Source of the DNA: Vallitalea longa
GTDB taxonomy: Bacteria; Bacillota; Clostridia; Lachnospirales; Vallitaleaceae
NCBI RefSeq assembly: GCF_027923465.1
Contig: NZ_BRLB01000024.1
Location: forward strand, 1-64,000
DNA: 64,000 bases
Direction: 5' to 3'
A program made the translations under genes and the position numbers. This document shows positions 45,321 to 55,072 of this stretch, one piece after another. Each line of letters opens with the position of its first letter. Within the stretch, counting starts at the first letter, position 1. The notes beneath the pieces are model-generated. The model worked only from the letters and a program-made list of their open reading frames with translations, was not told where the DNA came from and did not search any database.

Positions 45321-46478
45321 ATGGATAATCTTTCTAAAAAGATTGGTATTATCGGCGGAGGGCAATTGGGAAAGATGATGATTTTAGAAGCTAAACGGTT
45401 AGGGTTTTATGTAATAACACTTGACCCTTCAGAGTCTTGCCCATCACATAGTATATCGGATAAACAGATATTGGCTTCTTTTGATGATAAGAAGGCAATA
45501 CGAACAATGGCAGAAAAAGTTGATGTAATGACATACGAATTCGAACATATCAATGTTGATATTCTAAAAGAATTAGAAAATGAAGGGTATACCATATACC
45601 CTACTGCAAAAAGCTTAGAAATAATTCAGAACAAGTACAATCAAAAGGTAACACTTCTTAACAATAATATAGCAGTTCCAGAGTTTCAATCAGTAAAATC
45701 CATAGAAGACATACAAAAAGCAGGTCATCAATTCTCGTATCCAATGATGTTAAAAACATGTACAGGCGGTTATGATGGTAAAGGCAATTATGTAATAGAA
45801 AATGAAGAATCAATAAAAGAATCTTATAAGCAGTTAGGAAACGGAACATTACCTTTGATGGTAGAAAAATTTGTTGATCTGAAAAAAGAAATATCCGTAC
45901 TTGCATGTAGAGGAATAGATGGAGAAATATCAGTCTATCCAGTAGGGGAAAACATCCATAAAGATAGTATATTAGATGAAACAAGAGTTCCAGCTTCTAT
46001 ATCTATGGAGTGTACTGAAAAAGCAATGGATATGGCTCACCAAGTAATGGAAATTTTCTCTGGCGTAGGTATGTTTTGCGTTGAAATGTTTGTAACACAA
46101 GATGATGACATATTAATAAATGAAGTAGCACCTAGACCACATAATTCAGGACATTATACTATAGAAGGATGTTTCACCTCACAATTCGAACAGCATATCA
46201 GGGCTATAACCGGTTTACCACTTGGAGATGTGAGCCTTAGATGTCCTACGGTAATGAGAAATATCATAGGAGAAAATGGAGAATCTGGAAAAGCTAATTA
46301 TGAAGGAATAGATAAAGTCTATAAGGATGGAAATGTTAAAGTTCATATATATGGAAAAGAAGAAGTAAGACCAAAAAGGAAAATGGGACATATTACAGTT
46401 ATTGGAAGAACACTTGATGAAGTAGTAAAAAAAGCAGAAACAGCTAAAAACGAGATAAAAGTAGTTGGTGAAAAATAA
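45321..46478 (+). CDS. purK: N5-carboxyaminoimidazole ribonucleotide synthetase
   Basis: A 385-residue ATP-grasp enzyme converting AIR, bicarbonate and ATP to N5-CAIR. The motif [13 protein letters not shown] opens the protein. The ATP-grasp region [15 protein letters not shown], the metal site [31 protein letters not shown] and the end [11 protein letters not shown] are all typical. ATG 45321 follows AAGGAG; the upstream frame from 45288 is not used. It feeds PurE directly downstream. Confidence 0.96.
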   Translation: MDNLSKKIGIIGGGQLGKMMILEAKRLGFYVITLDPSESCPSHSISDKQILASFDDKKAIRTMAEKVDVMTYEFEHINVDILKELENEGYTIYPTAKSLEIIQNKYNQKVTLLNNNIAVPEFQSVKSIEDIQKAGHQFSYPMMLKTCTGGYDGKGNYVIENEESIKESYKQLGNGTLPLMVEKFVDLKKEISVLACRGIDGEISVYPVGENIHKDSILDETRVPASISMECTEKAMDMAHQVMEIFSGVGMFCVEMFVTQDDDILINEVAPRPHNSGHYTIEGCFTSQFEQHIRAITGLPLGDVSLRCPTVMRNIIGENGESGKANYEGIDKVYKDGNVKVHIYGKEEVRPKRKMGHITVIGRTLDEVVKKAETAKNEIKVVGEK

Positions 46479-46497
46479 TTTTGAGGAGGTTAATAAC

Positions 46498-47016
46498 ATG
46501 AATCCTATGGTTGGAATAATAATGGGAAGTGATTCTGATTTACCTGTTATGAAAGAGGCAGCTATGATACTAGACGAATTTGAAATATCTTATGAACTTA
46601 CTGTAGTATCTGCTCATAGAACACCAGAAAGACTATATGATTATGCAAAAACAGCTAAAGTAAAAGGACTGAAAATAATAATTGCAGGAGCAGGAGGAGC
46701 AGCTCATCTGCCAGGTATGGTAGCATCACTTACTACACTTCCTGTTATTGGAGTTCCTGTTAAAACTAGAACATTGAACGGTATAGATTCATTATATTCA
46801 ATTGTTCAGATGCCTCCAGGAATACCCGTGGCTACAGTTGCAATAAATGGAGCTAAAAATGCAGGAATATTAGCAGCATCCATTATAGGTAGTTTTGATG
46901 AAATAGTGAATAAGAAAGTAGAGACATACAAAAAAAATCTAAAAGAAATTGTGGAACATAAAGCTGAGAAATTAGAAGATATTGGATATAATAAGTATTT
47001 GCAAGGTATGAATTAA
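46498..47016 (+). CDS. purE: N5-CAIR mutase, catalytic subunit
   Basis: A 172-residue class I PurE that rearranges N5-CAIR to [22 protein letters not shown] holds the Ser/Asp substrate site, SAHRTPERL the catalytic His, and [14 protein letters not shown] the phosphate loop. GAGGAGGT precedes ATG 46498. It is adjacent to purK, its obligate partner. Confidence 0.97.
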   Translation: MNPMVGIIMGSDSDLPVMKEAAMILDEFEISYELTVVSAHRTPERLYDYAKTAKVKGLKIIIAGAGGAAHLPGMVASLTTLPVIGVPVKTRTLNGIDSLYSIVQMPPGIPVATVAINGAKNAGILAASIIGSFDEIVNKKVETYKKNLKEIVEHKAEKLEDIGYNKYLQGMN

Positions 47017-47037
47017 ATAAAATTAGGAGGATTTTAG

Positions 47038-47751
47038 ATGAAAAAAACAGAATTATTATACGAAGGCAAAGCAAAGAAAGTATTTAAAACTGATGATGAA
47101 AATTTATTGATAGTATCATATAAAGATGATGCAACAGCATTTAATGGTGTTAAAAAAGGTCAAATACAAGAAAAAGGTAGTATCAACAATAGAGTATCTA
47201 ATTATTTAATGGGATTATTAGAAAAAGAAGATATACCTACTCACATAGTTGAAGAAGTAAACGATCGTGAAACAATAGTCAAAAAAGTTGAAATCGTACC
47301 TTTGGAAGTAATAGTCAGAAATATCGCAGCTGGAAGCTTAAGTAAAAGATTAGGTCTAGAAGAAGGAACAAAACTTGATAAAACAGTTCTTGAATATTGT
47401 TATAAAAATGATGATCTAGGTGATCCTATGGTAAATGATTATCATATATACTCCCTTTCATTAGCGACAAAAGAGGAACTTGAACTAATATCATCTATGT
47501 CATTTAAAATCAATAATATACTTTCAAAATATTTTGCATCCATAAATATAGAATTAATTGATTTCAAAATAGAATTCGGTAGAACTTCTGATGGGGATAT
47601 CATATTAGCTGATGAAATATCACCTGATACTTGCCGTTTCTGGGATAAGACTACAGGAGAAAAACTAGATAAAGACCGTTTCAGAAGAGATCTTGGAAAT
47701 GTAGAAGGTGCTTATCAAGAAATATTAAAAAGAACATTAGGAAATAACTAA
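47038..47751 (+). CDS. purC: SAICAR synthetase
   Basis: A 237-residue enzyme joining CAIR and aspartate with [53 protein letters not shown] and the C-terminal [18 protein letters not shown] are the PurC hallmarks. AGGAGGAT precedes ATG 47038. Confidence 0.97.
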   Translation: MKKTELLYEGKAKKVFKTDDENLLIVSYKDDATAFNGVKKGQIQEKGSINNRVSNYLMGLLEKEDIPTHIVEEVNDRETIVKKVEIVPLEVIVRNIAAGSLSKRLGLEEGTKLDKTVLEYCYKNDDLGDPMVNDYHIYSLSLATKEELELISSMSFKINNILSKYFASINIELIDFKIEFGRTSDGDIILADEISPDTCRFWDKTTGEKLDKDRFRRDLGNVEGAYQEILKRTLGNN

Positions 47752-47778
47752 ACCTAATGAAAGTAGAAGGGAGATACC

Positions 47779-49170
47779 ATGTTTGATGATAAATTAAAAG
47801 AAGAATGCGGCGTGTTCGGAGTATATAATAATAATGAATTTGATACATCTAGACTTACTTATTATGGACTTTTTGCACTTCAACATAGAGGCCAAGAAAG
47901 TGCTGGTATAGCAGTTAATAATAAAGGAACTATTCTTTACAGAAAAGAAATGGGTATGGTATCAGAAATATTTGATGATGTAGTTCTTGATTATTTAAAA
48001 GGTCATTCAGCTATTGGACATGTAAGATATTCTACAACAGGTGAAAGTTATGCGGAAAATGCACAACCATTAGTAATTAAATATACAAAAGGACATATGG
48101 CTATCGCACATAATGGTAATATAACCAATGCGAGTGAGATAAAAAAAGAATTAGAGGAACAAGGTACTATCTTTCAAACAACATCAGATACAGAAATCAT
48201 AGCCGCATTATTATCAAGAATCAGAATTAAATATAATGCAATAGAAGATGCTTTGAATGAAGTCATGAGAAAAATCAAAGGAGCTTATTCACTTCTTATC
48301 ATGACTCCTAACAAACTTATTGCAGTAAGAGACCCATTAGGAATGAGACCTCTTGTCATTGGGAAAAAAGAGGATTCCTACGTATTTTCTTCAGAATCAT
48401 GTGCATTTGATTCTCTAGGGATAAAATTCGTTAGAGATGTAGAGCCAGGAGAGATTATCGTTGTTAACAAAGATAACATAAGGTCCATTCAAACAGAGGT
48501 ACCTAAAAAATCTGCTGCATGTATATTTGAATACATTTATTTTGCTAGACCTGACAGTATAATGGATGGTATAGAAGTTTTCAGTGCCAGATATAAAGCA
48601 GGAATCGTATTGGCTAAAGAACATCCTGTAGATGCTGATGTAGTAGTGGGAGTACCAGACTCAGGGCTTGCAGCTGCTCATGGTTTTTCAGATGCATCAG
48701 GAATTAAGTATGTGGGTGGATTCATGAAAAACAGATATGTGGGAAGAACATTTATCCAACCAAGTCAGGAAATGAGAGAATTAGGAGTACACATGAAATT
48801 GAATCCCATAAGGAGTCAGATTGAAGGTAAAAGAGTAGTAATGATTGATGACTCTCTTGTAAGAGGGACAACAAGTAAAAAGATTGTAAACTTATTAAAA
48901 GAAGCTGGAGCAAAAGAAGTTCATGTCAGAATAAGTTCACCACCAGTTAAGTATTCATGCTATTTCGGAATAGATACTCCAGAGAGGAAGAATCTCATAG
49001 CTGGAAATATGTCTATAGAAGAAATTAGAGATATAATTGGTGCTGATAGTTTAGGATATATAAGTAACGAAGGTCTTCTAAGCACATGTAAAAATGGCAA
49101 AAGAGACTATTGTATGGCTTGCTTTAATGGTAAATATCCAATGGATGTTGATGATAAGGAGGATAACTAA
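47779..49170 (+). CDS. purF: Amidophosphoribosyltransferase
   Basis: A 463-residue committed-step enzyme making phosphoribosylamine from PRPP and glutamine. A 10-residue propeptide precedes Cys11 (EECGVFGVY), the glutaminase nucleophile after processing. [17 protein letters not shown] is the PRPP-binding loop. The cysteines of [25 protein letters not shown] match the Fe-S type PurF of Bacillus, which is oxygen-sensitive. It overlaps purM by one base. Confidence 0.97.
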   Translation: MFDDKLKEECGVFGVYNNNEFDTSRLTYYGLFALQHRGQESAGIAVNNKGTILYRKEMGMVSEIFDDVVLDYLKGHSAIGHVRYSTTGESYAENAQPLVIKYTKGHMAIAHNGNITNASEIKKELEEQGTIFQTTSDTEIIAALLSRIRIKYNAIEDALNEVMRKIKGAYSLLIMTPNKLIAVRDPLGMRPLVIGKKEDSYVFSSESCAFDSLGIKFVRDVEPGEIIVVNKDNIRSIQTEVPKKSAACIFEYIYFARPDSIMDGIEVFSARYKAGIVLAKEHPVDADVVVGVPDSGLAAAHGFSDASGIKYVGGFMKNRYVGRTFIQPSQEMRELGVHMKLNPIRSQIEGKRVVMIDDSLVRGTTSKKIVNLLKEAGAKEVHVRISSPPVKYSCYFGIDTPERKNLIAGNMSIEEIRDIIGADSLGYISNEGLLSTCKNGKRDYCMACFNGKYPMDVDDKEDN

Positions 49171-50192
49171 TGATAGATTACAAGGCTTCTGGTGTAGACG
49201 TTGAAGCAGGATATAAGGCAGTAGAGTTAATGAAAAAACATGTTAAAACAACTTTCAACGAAGGAGTTGTAACTGATCTTGGAGGATTCGGAGGACTATA
49301 TTCTTTAGCTAAACATAAGATGGAAGAACCAGTTCTAGTGTCAGGTACAGATGGTGTGGGGACTAAGTTGAAAATAGCTTTTCTTCAGGATAAACATAGT
49401 ACAGTTGGAATAGATTTAGTTGCCATGTGTGTCAATGATATCATTTGTTCTGGTGCAGAACCTCTATTCTTCTTAGATTATATAGCATGTGGCAAAAATG
49501 TACCTGAAAAAATAGCGGATATGGTAAGTGGAGTCGCAGAAGGATGTAGACAATCTGGAGCTGCTCTTATTGGTGGTGAGACTGCTGAAATGCCAGGATT
49601 CTACCCAACAGATGAATATGACATGGCAGGTTTTGCAGTTGGTATAGTTGATAAAAGTAAAATTATAGATGGTTCTACCATAAAAGAGGGGGATGTATTA
49701 CTAGGGTTACCATCTTCAGGTATACATAGTAATGGATATTCTCTTGTCAGAAAACTCTTTAATCCTACTAAGGAAAAATTGAATGAATATATTGATGAAT
49801 TAGGTTGTACTTTGGGAGAAGAGTTACTGAAGCCTACTAAGATATATGTAAAAGCAATAAATGAGTTAAAAGATAAAGTAGCGATGAAATCAATTAGTCA
49901 TATTACAGGTGGAGGTTTCATAGAAAATATTCCAAGAGCATTGAAAGATGGATATAGTGCGAGAATCAATAAAGATTCATGGCCAATTCATAATATATTC
50001 AAGTTAATGAAGAATATTGGAAAAATGGATGAAAGAAGTATTTATAATACTTTCAACATGGGAATAGGTATGGTTATAGTTATAGATAAAGAAGAAGCAG
50101 AAAAAGCTATAGATGTTTTGGATAATATAGGTGAAAAGGGTTATATAATAGGTTCGGTTGAGAAAAGCAATGAAGGGGTAATATTATGCTAA
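49170..50192 (+). CDS. purM: Phosphoribosylaminoimidazole (AIR) synthetase
   Basis: A 340-residue ATP-dependent cyclase of FGAM to [49 protein letters not shown] and [16 protein letters not shown] are standard. The ATG is inside the TAA stop context of purF (TAATG), so translation is coupled. PurL, which makes its substrate FGAM, is not in the operon. Confidence 0.97.
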   Translation: MIDYKASGVDVEAGYKAVELMKKHVKTTFNEGVVTDLGGFGGLYSLAKHKMEEPVLVSGTDGVGTKLKIAFLQDKHSTVGIDLVAMCVNDIICSGAEPLFFLDYIACGKNVPEKIADMVSGVAEGCRQSGAALIGGETAEMPGFYPTDEYDMAGFAVGIVDKSKIIDGSTIKEGDVLLGLPSSGIHSNGYSLVRKLFNPTKEKLNEYIDELGCTLGEELLKPTKIYVKAINELKDKVAMKSISHITGGGFIENIPRALKDGYSARINKDSWPIHNIFKLMKNIGKMDERSIYNTFNMGIGMVIVIDKEEAEKAIDVLDNIGEKGYIIGSVEKSNEGVILC

Positions 50193-50809
50193 AAATTGGA
50201 GTCCTTGTTTCTGGAGGAGGTACTAATTTACAGGCTATAATAGACAGGATTAATGATGGTACCATAACTGATACTGAGATTGTATCTGTTGTTAGTAATA
50301 AAGAAAATGCATATGCGCTAGAGAGAATAAAAAAATATAATATAAAGGGTAAATGCATAAAGCCTAGAGATTATACTACAAGACAAGAATTTAATTTTGC
50401 TCTTAGAGATCATTTCATATCATTAGGAGTTGATTTGATATTACTTGCAGGGTATTTGGTAGTATTATCAGAAGACTTTGTCAGAGCTTTTCCTAATAGA
50501 ATAATGAATATTCACCCATCTTTGATTCCAGCTTTTTGCGGTAACGGATACTATGGACTGAAAGTGCATCAGGGGGTAATTGATCGTGGAATAAAAGTTA
50601 CAGGTGCTACAGTCCATTTTGTAGATGAAGGTACAGACACAGGTCCTATCATATTACAGAAAGCTGTTGAAGTTGAAGATAATGATACACCAGAAATTCT
50701 GCAACGCAGAGTAATGGAAGAAGCTGAATGGACAATTTATCCAGAAGCAGTAAGATTATATGCAGAAGATAGAATCAAAATACAAGGTAACAGAGTAATA
50801 ATTACATAA
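50186..50809 (+). CDS. purN: GAR transformylase (folate-dependent)
   Basis: A 207-residue formyltransferase using 10-formyl-THF to make [21 protein letters not shown], the active site [12 protein letters not shown] (N, H) and [18 protein letters not shown] (catalytic D) are intact. It overlaps purM by 7 bases. A 131-base gap with a direct repeat separates it from purD. Confidence 0.96.
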   Translation: MLKIGVLVSGGGTNLQAIIDRINDGTITDTEIVSVVSNKENAYALERIKKYNIKGKCIKPRDYTTRQEFNFALRDHFISLGVDLILLAGYLVVLSEDFVRAFPNRIMNIHPSLIPAFCGNGYYGLKVHQGVIDRGIKVTGATVHFVDEGTDTGPIILQKAVEVEDNDTPEILQRRVMEEAEWTIYPEAVRLYAEDRIKIQGNRVIIT

Positions 50810-50830
50810 TTGACTAAATACATTTGTAAG

Positions 50831-50889
50831 TAGTATAGTTGATTAGTGAACGGACAGTTATGATTAAGCAAATAGTATAGTTGATTGGT
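50831..50889 (+). repeat. Imperfect direct repeat in the purN-purD gap
   Basis: TAGTATAGTTGATTAGT (50831-50847) recurs as TAGTATAGTTGATTGGT (50873-50889), 16 of 17 identical and 42 bases apart. It lies where purH is found in many related pur operons. It could be a scar or a regulatory site. Confidence 0.5.
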
Positions 50890-50940
50890 TAATCATGTTT
50901 GAAATGTTAAATGGCATACAAATATGAAGGGATGGAATAA

Positions 50941-52200
50941 ATGAATATACTTGTTGTTGGTAGTGGTGGAAGAGAACATGCTATAATCTGGAAATTATCC
51001 AAAAGCAAAAGAGTAGATAAAATATACTGTGCACCTGGAAATGCAGGAATCTCCGAATTAGCTGAATGTGTAAATGTTGGAGCAACAGATATAGAGGGCT
51101 TATTGAATTTTGCTCTATGTAATTCTATTGATTTGACAGTTGTAGGTATGGATGATCCTTTAATGCTTGGAATAGTAGACGCTTTTCAAAATAAAGGTTT
51201 AAAGATATTCGGACCTAGACAAAATGCTGCTATGATAGAAGGAAGTAAAATATTTTCCAAACATCTAATGAAAAAATATAATATTCCCACAGCTGAATAT
51301 ATTGTCATGGATGATGTTGATTCTGCAAATGACTATATTAAAGAGTGTCAATATCCTATCGTCATTAAAGCAGATGGACTTGCTCTTGGCAAAGGTGTAT
51401 TGATATGCTCCAACTACAATGAAGCACAAGATGCAGTTAATACTATAATGATAGACAAGAAATTTGGTAAAGCAGGAAATAAAATTGTAATTGAAGAATT
51501 TTTGACAGGTCCAGAGGTGTCAGTTCTATCATTCTGTGATGGTGAACATATAATTCCTATGGTTAGTGCACAAGACCATAAAAGAGCATTTGATAATGAT
51601 GAAGGTCTCAACACTGGTGGAATGGGAACATTTTCACCTAGTAAATATTATACAGAAGAAATACATAACAAATGTGTTGAAACTATTTATGAACCTTCAT
51701 TGAAAGCTATGAAAGCTGAAGGAAGAACTTTTACAGGAATTATGTTTTTTGGACTCATGTTAACTGAAAATGGTCCAAAATTATTAGAATACAATGCCAG
51801 ATTTGGTGACCCTGAAGCACAAGTAGTATTACCAAGACTACAAACAGACCTTGTAGATATATTTGAATATGCTATTGATGGAAGATTGAATGAAATAAAT
51901 GTACAATGGGACGATAACGCTGCTGTTTGCGTAATATTAGCTTCAGGAGGATATCCTGTTAAATATGAAAAAGGTTATGAGATAAAAGGACTTGACTTAC
52001 AAAAGAACAAAGATGACCTTGTTGTTTTTCATGCAGGAACTAAGAAAGTAGATAATAAGATAATTACCAATGGTGGTAGAGTACTTGGACTAACAGCTAT
52101 AGGTAAAGACATAGATGAAGCTAGAGATAAAGCATATCAAGCTGTAGACGAGGTTGATTTCACTAATAAACATTATAGAAGAGATATTGGAATAAAGTAA
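50941..52200 (+). CDS. purD: GAR synthetase (phosphoribosylamine-glycine ligase)
   Basis: A 419-residue ATP-grasp ligase joining phosphoribosylamine and glycine. VVGSGGREHAIIWKL starts the protein. IKADGLALGKGV, NTGGMGTFSP and LEYNARFGDPEAQVVLPRL are the substrate and ATP regions. AAGGGATG precedes ATG 50941. It is the last gene of the operon, followed by a terminator. Confidence 0.97.
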   Translation: MNILVVGSGGREHAIIWKLSKSKRVDKIYCAPGNAGISELAECVNVGATDIEGLLNFALCNSIDLTVVGMDDPLMLGIVDAFQNKGLKIFGPRQNAAMIEGSKIFSKHLMKKYNIPTAEYIVMDDVDSANDYIKECQYPIVIKADGLALGKGVLICSNYNEAQDAVNTIMIDKKFGKAGNKIVIEEFLTGPEVSVLSFCDGEHIIPMVSAQDHKRAFDNDEGLNTGGMGTFSPSKYYTEEIHNKCVETIYEPSLKAMKAEGRTFTGIMFFGLMLTENGPKLLEYNARFGDPEAQVVLPRLQTDLVDIFEYAIDGRLNEINVQWDDNAAVCVILASGGYPVKYEKGYEIKGLDLQKNKDDLVVFHAGTKKVDNKIITNGGRVLGLTAIGKDIDEARDKAYQAVDEVDFTNKHYRRDIGIK

Positions 52201-52263
52201 TATTGTATTTAATGATTATAAAATAATTGTGATTATAAATCTTATAATAAGTGATTAAAATTC

Positions 52264-52292
52264 ATCCTAACTATAATAGTTGGGATTTTTTT
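52264..52292 (+). terminator. Terminator of the purine operon
   Basis: ATCCTAACT (52264-52272) with AGTTGGGAT (52278-52286), one G-U pair, then TTTTTTT. Confidence 0.9.
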
Positions 52293-52429
52293 TACTATAA
52301 AAAGTTCTAGAAACAGCATAGCCTTTTTCTATTCTATTGAAAATATTGTCTAATATTATAGAAAAAAGAATATCTAAGTTATCTATTAACTTATTATAAA
52401 TTTGTAATTAAAAAAATAGTGTGTATATA

Positions 52430-52457
52430 TTGACAAATCGGTATGGATTGATATAAT
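52430..52457 (+). promoter_or_regulatory. Consensus promoter of the asparagine synthetase/TOMM region
   Basis: TTGACA (52430-52435), 16 bases, TATAAT (52452-52457), 46 bases before the start codon. No second consensus promoter was found before the precursor genes, although weak ones cannot be excluded. Confidence 0.75.
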
Positions 52458-52503
52458 TTAAATATATATAAGTAAAAATATATCTATTATGGAGATGTCT
52501 ATT

Positions 52504-54414
52504 ATGTGTGGCATTGCGGGGATAGTTTCGCTAGGTAATGATATACCTAATGATTTTATTAAAAAGATGGTTGGCTGTCTAGTTCATAGAGGACCAGATG
52601 CTGAAGGTTATTATTGTAATAAAGATGTACAGTTAGGTTCAAGAAGATTAAAAATCATTGATTGTGAAAAAGGAGGACAACCTTTAATTAATGAGGATGG
52701 TACTGTGATTGCTATGTTTAATGGTGAAATCTATAATTATCGGAAATTAACCAATCAATTAATTAATAAGGGTCATATATTTAAGTCGCATTCTGATTCT
52801 GAAGTATTAGTACATTTATATGAGGAATATGGAATTGAACTACTAGATAAGATTGATGGACAGTTTGCATTTGCTATTTATGACAAGAATAATGAAAAAG
52901 TATTTATAGCAAGAGATAGAATTGGCATATGTCCATTATTTTATTCAGTAGTAGATGGCATTGTTTATTTTGCTTCCGAGATTAAGGCAATAGCCAGTAC
53001 AGATGTAGTGGATTTACGTCCAAGTATTACTGGATTGTATGAACAGTTTGTGTATTGGTCGCCTATGCAAAGTAGAACTATATATGAAAACATTAATCAG
53101 ATTCCGTTATCAGGTTATGCTGTTATTGATAAAAAGAATAGCATCAACATTAAGATATATCATCACTTTTCTGATTATCGGGAAGATATCGGATTCAATA
53201 ATATTACTGAATTAAAAGATAAAATACGCTCAACGCTCATTAAATCCATCATGGAGAGATTAAATTGCGATTCCAATATAAAATGGGGATTATATTTAAG
53301 TGGCGGTTTAGATTCAACGATATTAATAAAACTATTGAAAGAGTTAGGTTATGATGATTTCCCAACTTTTTCTTTGGGATTCAAGGATTATAAATTAGAT
53401 GAATCCGCATATCAGTTGTTGGGATTAAAGGGAAACAAAGGGCAGCATATTAAGATAACAGTAAGTGATGAGGATATTATTTCACATCTTCCTGATGTGA
53501 TAAAGCATTGTGAAGTACCTTTATATAAATTGGGTGCAGTTCCTATGTATATGCTTTCAAATGCAGTAAATGAATATGGTGCTAAATTTGTTCTAAGTGG
53601 TGAAGGCGCAGATGAGCTTTTTTATGGATATGATGTATATAAGGAAACGTTATTTCGAAAGTATTGTTCACTCAATCCTAATTCTAATGTTAGATTTAAC
53701 GGAGTTAAGAACTTCATTCAATTCAACAATAATAGTCATGTATTAAAAGGGTATAAAGAATATTATTCAAGATTTTATAGTGGAAGTGAAGACTTTCTAT
53801 ATTCTATGAAATCACGCATCTTCGGAAGTTCTTCCATAATAAATTATTTTAATCGGGAAAATAAAGCTAGTATTGATATCAAAAAGATTGACAATGAAAT
53901 ACAGGAACAATTTTTTGATGAGGAGTGTAATTTGTCTTTACTTAAGAAGTGCCAAGCTGTTCAAATGAAAATATTATTATCAGGTTATCTTTTATCAACT
54001 CAAGGTGATAGAGTACTGATGGCGAATTCCATTGAGGGGAGATATCCATTTTTGGATCGTGATCTAATAAAACTAGCATATGCTATTCCAGATAACTATA
54101 AATTATCAGGCTATGATGAAAAACATATTTTAAAAGAAACTTTCGCTGATATAATTCCAAAAGCAATTCTCAAAAGAACTAAATATCAATATTCTACACC
54201 AGGTTCAAGACTTTTTATTAATAACATGGAACAATTTGAATCTTATTTGTCAAAAGATGTATTTTATAAATATAGTATTTTTGATTACCATAAAACCATG
54301 TCATTAATTGAGAAACTGAAAAATAATAAACAATATCCTCAGAAAAATATTATTGATGATATGATACTTATTTATATCATCACGACTCATATGTTGTTGG
54401 AGATGGTACATTAA
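52504..54414 (+). CDS. Glutamine-hydrolysing asparagine synthetase, next to the TOMM cluster
   Basis: A 636-residue AsnB-type enzyme. The N-terminal glutaminase domain starts with the nucleophile Cys2 (MCGIAGIVS), followed by HRGPDAEG and MFNGEIYNY. The C-terminal synthetase domain has the pyrophosphatase loop YLSGGLDST and LSGEGADELFYGYDVYKE. ATG 52504 is required to place Cys at position 2 and follows GGAG. It could make free asparagine or amidate a peptide carboxylate, as AsnB-like proteins do in some peptide clusters. It lies 99 bases before the peptide precursors with no strong terminator between, so co-expression is plausible. Confidence 0.88.
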   Translation: MCGIAGIVSLGNDIPNDFIKKMVGCLVHRGPDAEGYYCNKDVQLGSRRLKIIDCEKGGQPLINEDGTVIAMFNGEIYNYRKLTNQLINKGHIFKSHSDSEVLVHLYEEYGIELLDKIDGQFAFAIYDKNNEKVFIARDRIGICPLFYSVVDGIVYFASEIKAIASTDVVDLRPSITGLYEQFVYWSPMQSRTIYENINQIPLSGYAVIDKKNSINIKIYHHFSDYREDIGFNNITELKDKIRSTLIKSIMERLNCDSNIKWGLYLSGGLDSTILIKLLKELGYDDFPTFSLGFKDYKLDESAYQLLGLKGNKGQHIKITVSDEDIISHLPDVIKHCEVPLYKLGAVPMYMLSNAVNEYGAKFVLSGEGADELFYGYDVYKETLFRKYCSLNPNSNVRFNGVKNFIQFNNNSHVLKGYKEYYSRFYSGSEDFLYSMKSRIFGSSSIINYFNRENKASIDIKKIDNEIQEQFFDEECNLSLLKKCQAVQMKILLSGYLLSTQGDRVLMANSIEGRYPFLDRDLIKLAYAIPDNYKLSGYDEKHILKETFADIIPKAILKRTKYQYSTPGSRLFINNMEQFESYLSKDVFYKYSIFDYHKTMSLIEKLKNNKQYPQKNIIDDMILIYIITTHMLLEMVH

Positions 54415-54452
54415 ACTACATAAAAATTCCTTTCTGTTAAATAGTGTAGTTT
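54413..54452 (+). terminator. Weak hairpin between asparagine synthetase and precursors
   Basis: AAACTACA (54413-54420) with TGTAGTTT (54445-54452), a 24-base loop and a TTATT tail. Probably only a partial terminator. Confidence 0.4.
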
Positions 54453-54513
54453 TATTATGATTTAATTATTAATCAAAAGAATATATTTTTTATTATGAAA
54501 GGAGGTGAAAACT

Positions 54514-54639
54514 ATGTTAAAACATAGGAGTTACAATTGCGCAACTAGTATTGTTAAGGGAACAGTTCAAGTAAGTCCAGGAGCATCATCAACATGCACT
54601 GGTTCATCTTGTTGTTGTACAAGTTGTTGCTGTTGCTAA
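54514..54639 (+). CDS. TOMM precursor peptide 1 (streptolysin-S/SagA-like)
   Basis: A 41-residue peptide starting at ATG 54514, after a strong AAAGGAGGTG site. The leader begins MLKHRSYNCATSIV and contains TVQVSPG. It matches SagA of streptolysin S at MLK, ATS.V, T.QV and PG. The core after PG is small residues plus Cys: ASSTCTGSSCCC then TSCCCC at the very end. Cys, Ser and Thr there are the expected sites of thiazole/oxazole formation by the downstream SagBCD enzymes. Unlike SagA there is no Gly-rich tail after the Cys core. Too short for automatic gene calling. Confidence 0.9.
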   Translation: MLKHRSYNCATSIVKGTVQVSPGASSTCTGSSCCCTSCCCC

Positions 54640-54672
54640 CACAAATAAATGATATTCAAAGGAGGTGAAAGA

Positions 54673-54798
54673 GTGTTAAAACATAGAAGTTATAACTGTG
54701 CAACTAGTATTGTTACAGGGACAGTTCAAGTAAGTCCAGGGGCATCTTCAACATGTACAGGTTCATCCTGCTGTTGTTCGAGCTGTTGTTGTTGTTAA
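54673..54798 (+). CDS. TOMM precursor peptide 2 (near-identical copy)
   Basis: A second 41-residue peptide, 159 bases downstream of the first, starting at GTG 54673 after AAAGGAGGTG. It differs from copy 1 only at residue 15 (Lys to Thr) and residue 36 (Thr to Ser). All nine cysteines keep their positions. The synonymous codon differences are more numerous than the amino acid changes, suggesting selection on the peptide. The two products may act together or simply raise precursor dose. Confidence 0.9.
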   Translation: MLKHRSYNCATSIVTGTVQVSPGASSTCTGSSCCCSSCCCC

Positions 54799-54974
54799 TA
54801 AGAACAGATTAAATGTACGTGATAGATATATTTAATTATAAAAGTTATAACTTTGTAGTAGCATTGTTAGATATATATATTAATATCTGAAGTATTTATA
54901 TCTTATATCAATGTAATATAATTTATTTTTATATGTAGCAATAATATAGTACATATATTTGTTAAGCTAGAAAA

Positions 54975-55012
54975 GGTGGGTTGGAATCTTGGAATCAAGG
55001 TTCTGACCACCC
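54975..55012 (+). terminator. Attenuating hairpin between precursors and sagB
   Basis: AATCTTG (54984-54990 region) pairs with CAAGGTT, and an outer GGTGG with CCACC, with an internal loop. It lies 175 bases after precursor 2 and 60 before sagB. In streptolysin S operons a terminator after sagA keeps the peptide transcript in excess of the enzymes. The T-tail here is weak. Confidence 0.5.
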
Positions 55013-55072
55013 ATTTATGATATATATATTGATTATTATTGTAGATTAAACAAAACATAAGGAGATATTAAA

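Noticed and set aside
54514..54798. Tandem duplication as a CRISPR-like or satellite repeat
   Set aside because: Both copies are in-frame peptides with ribosome binding sites and typical SagA features.
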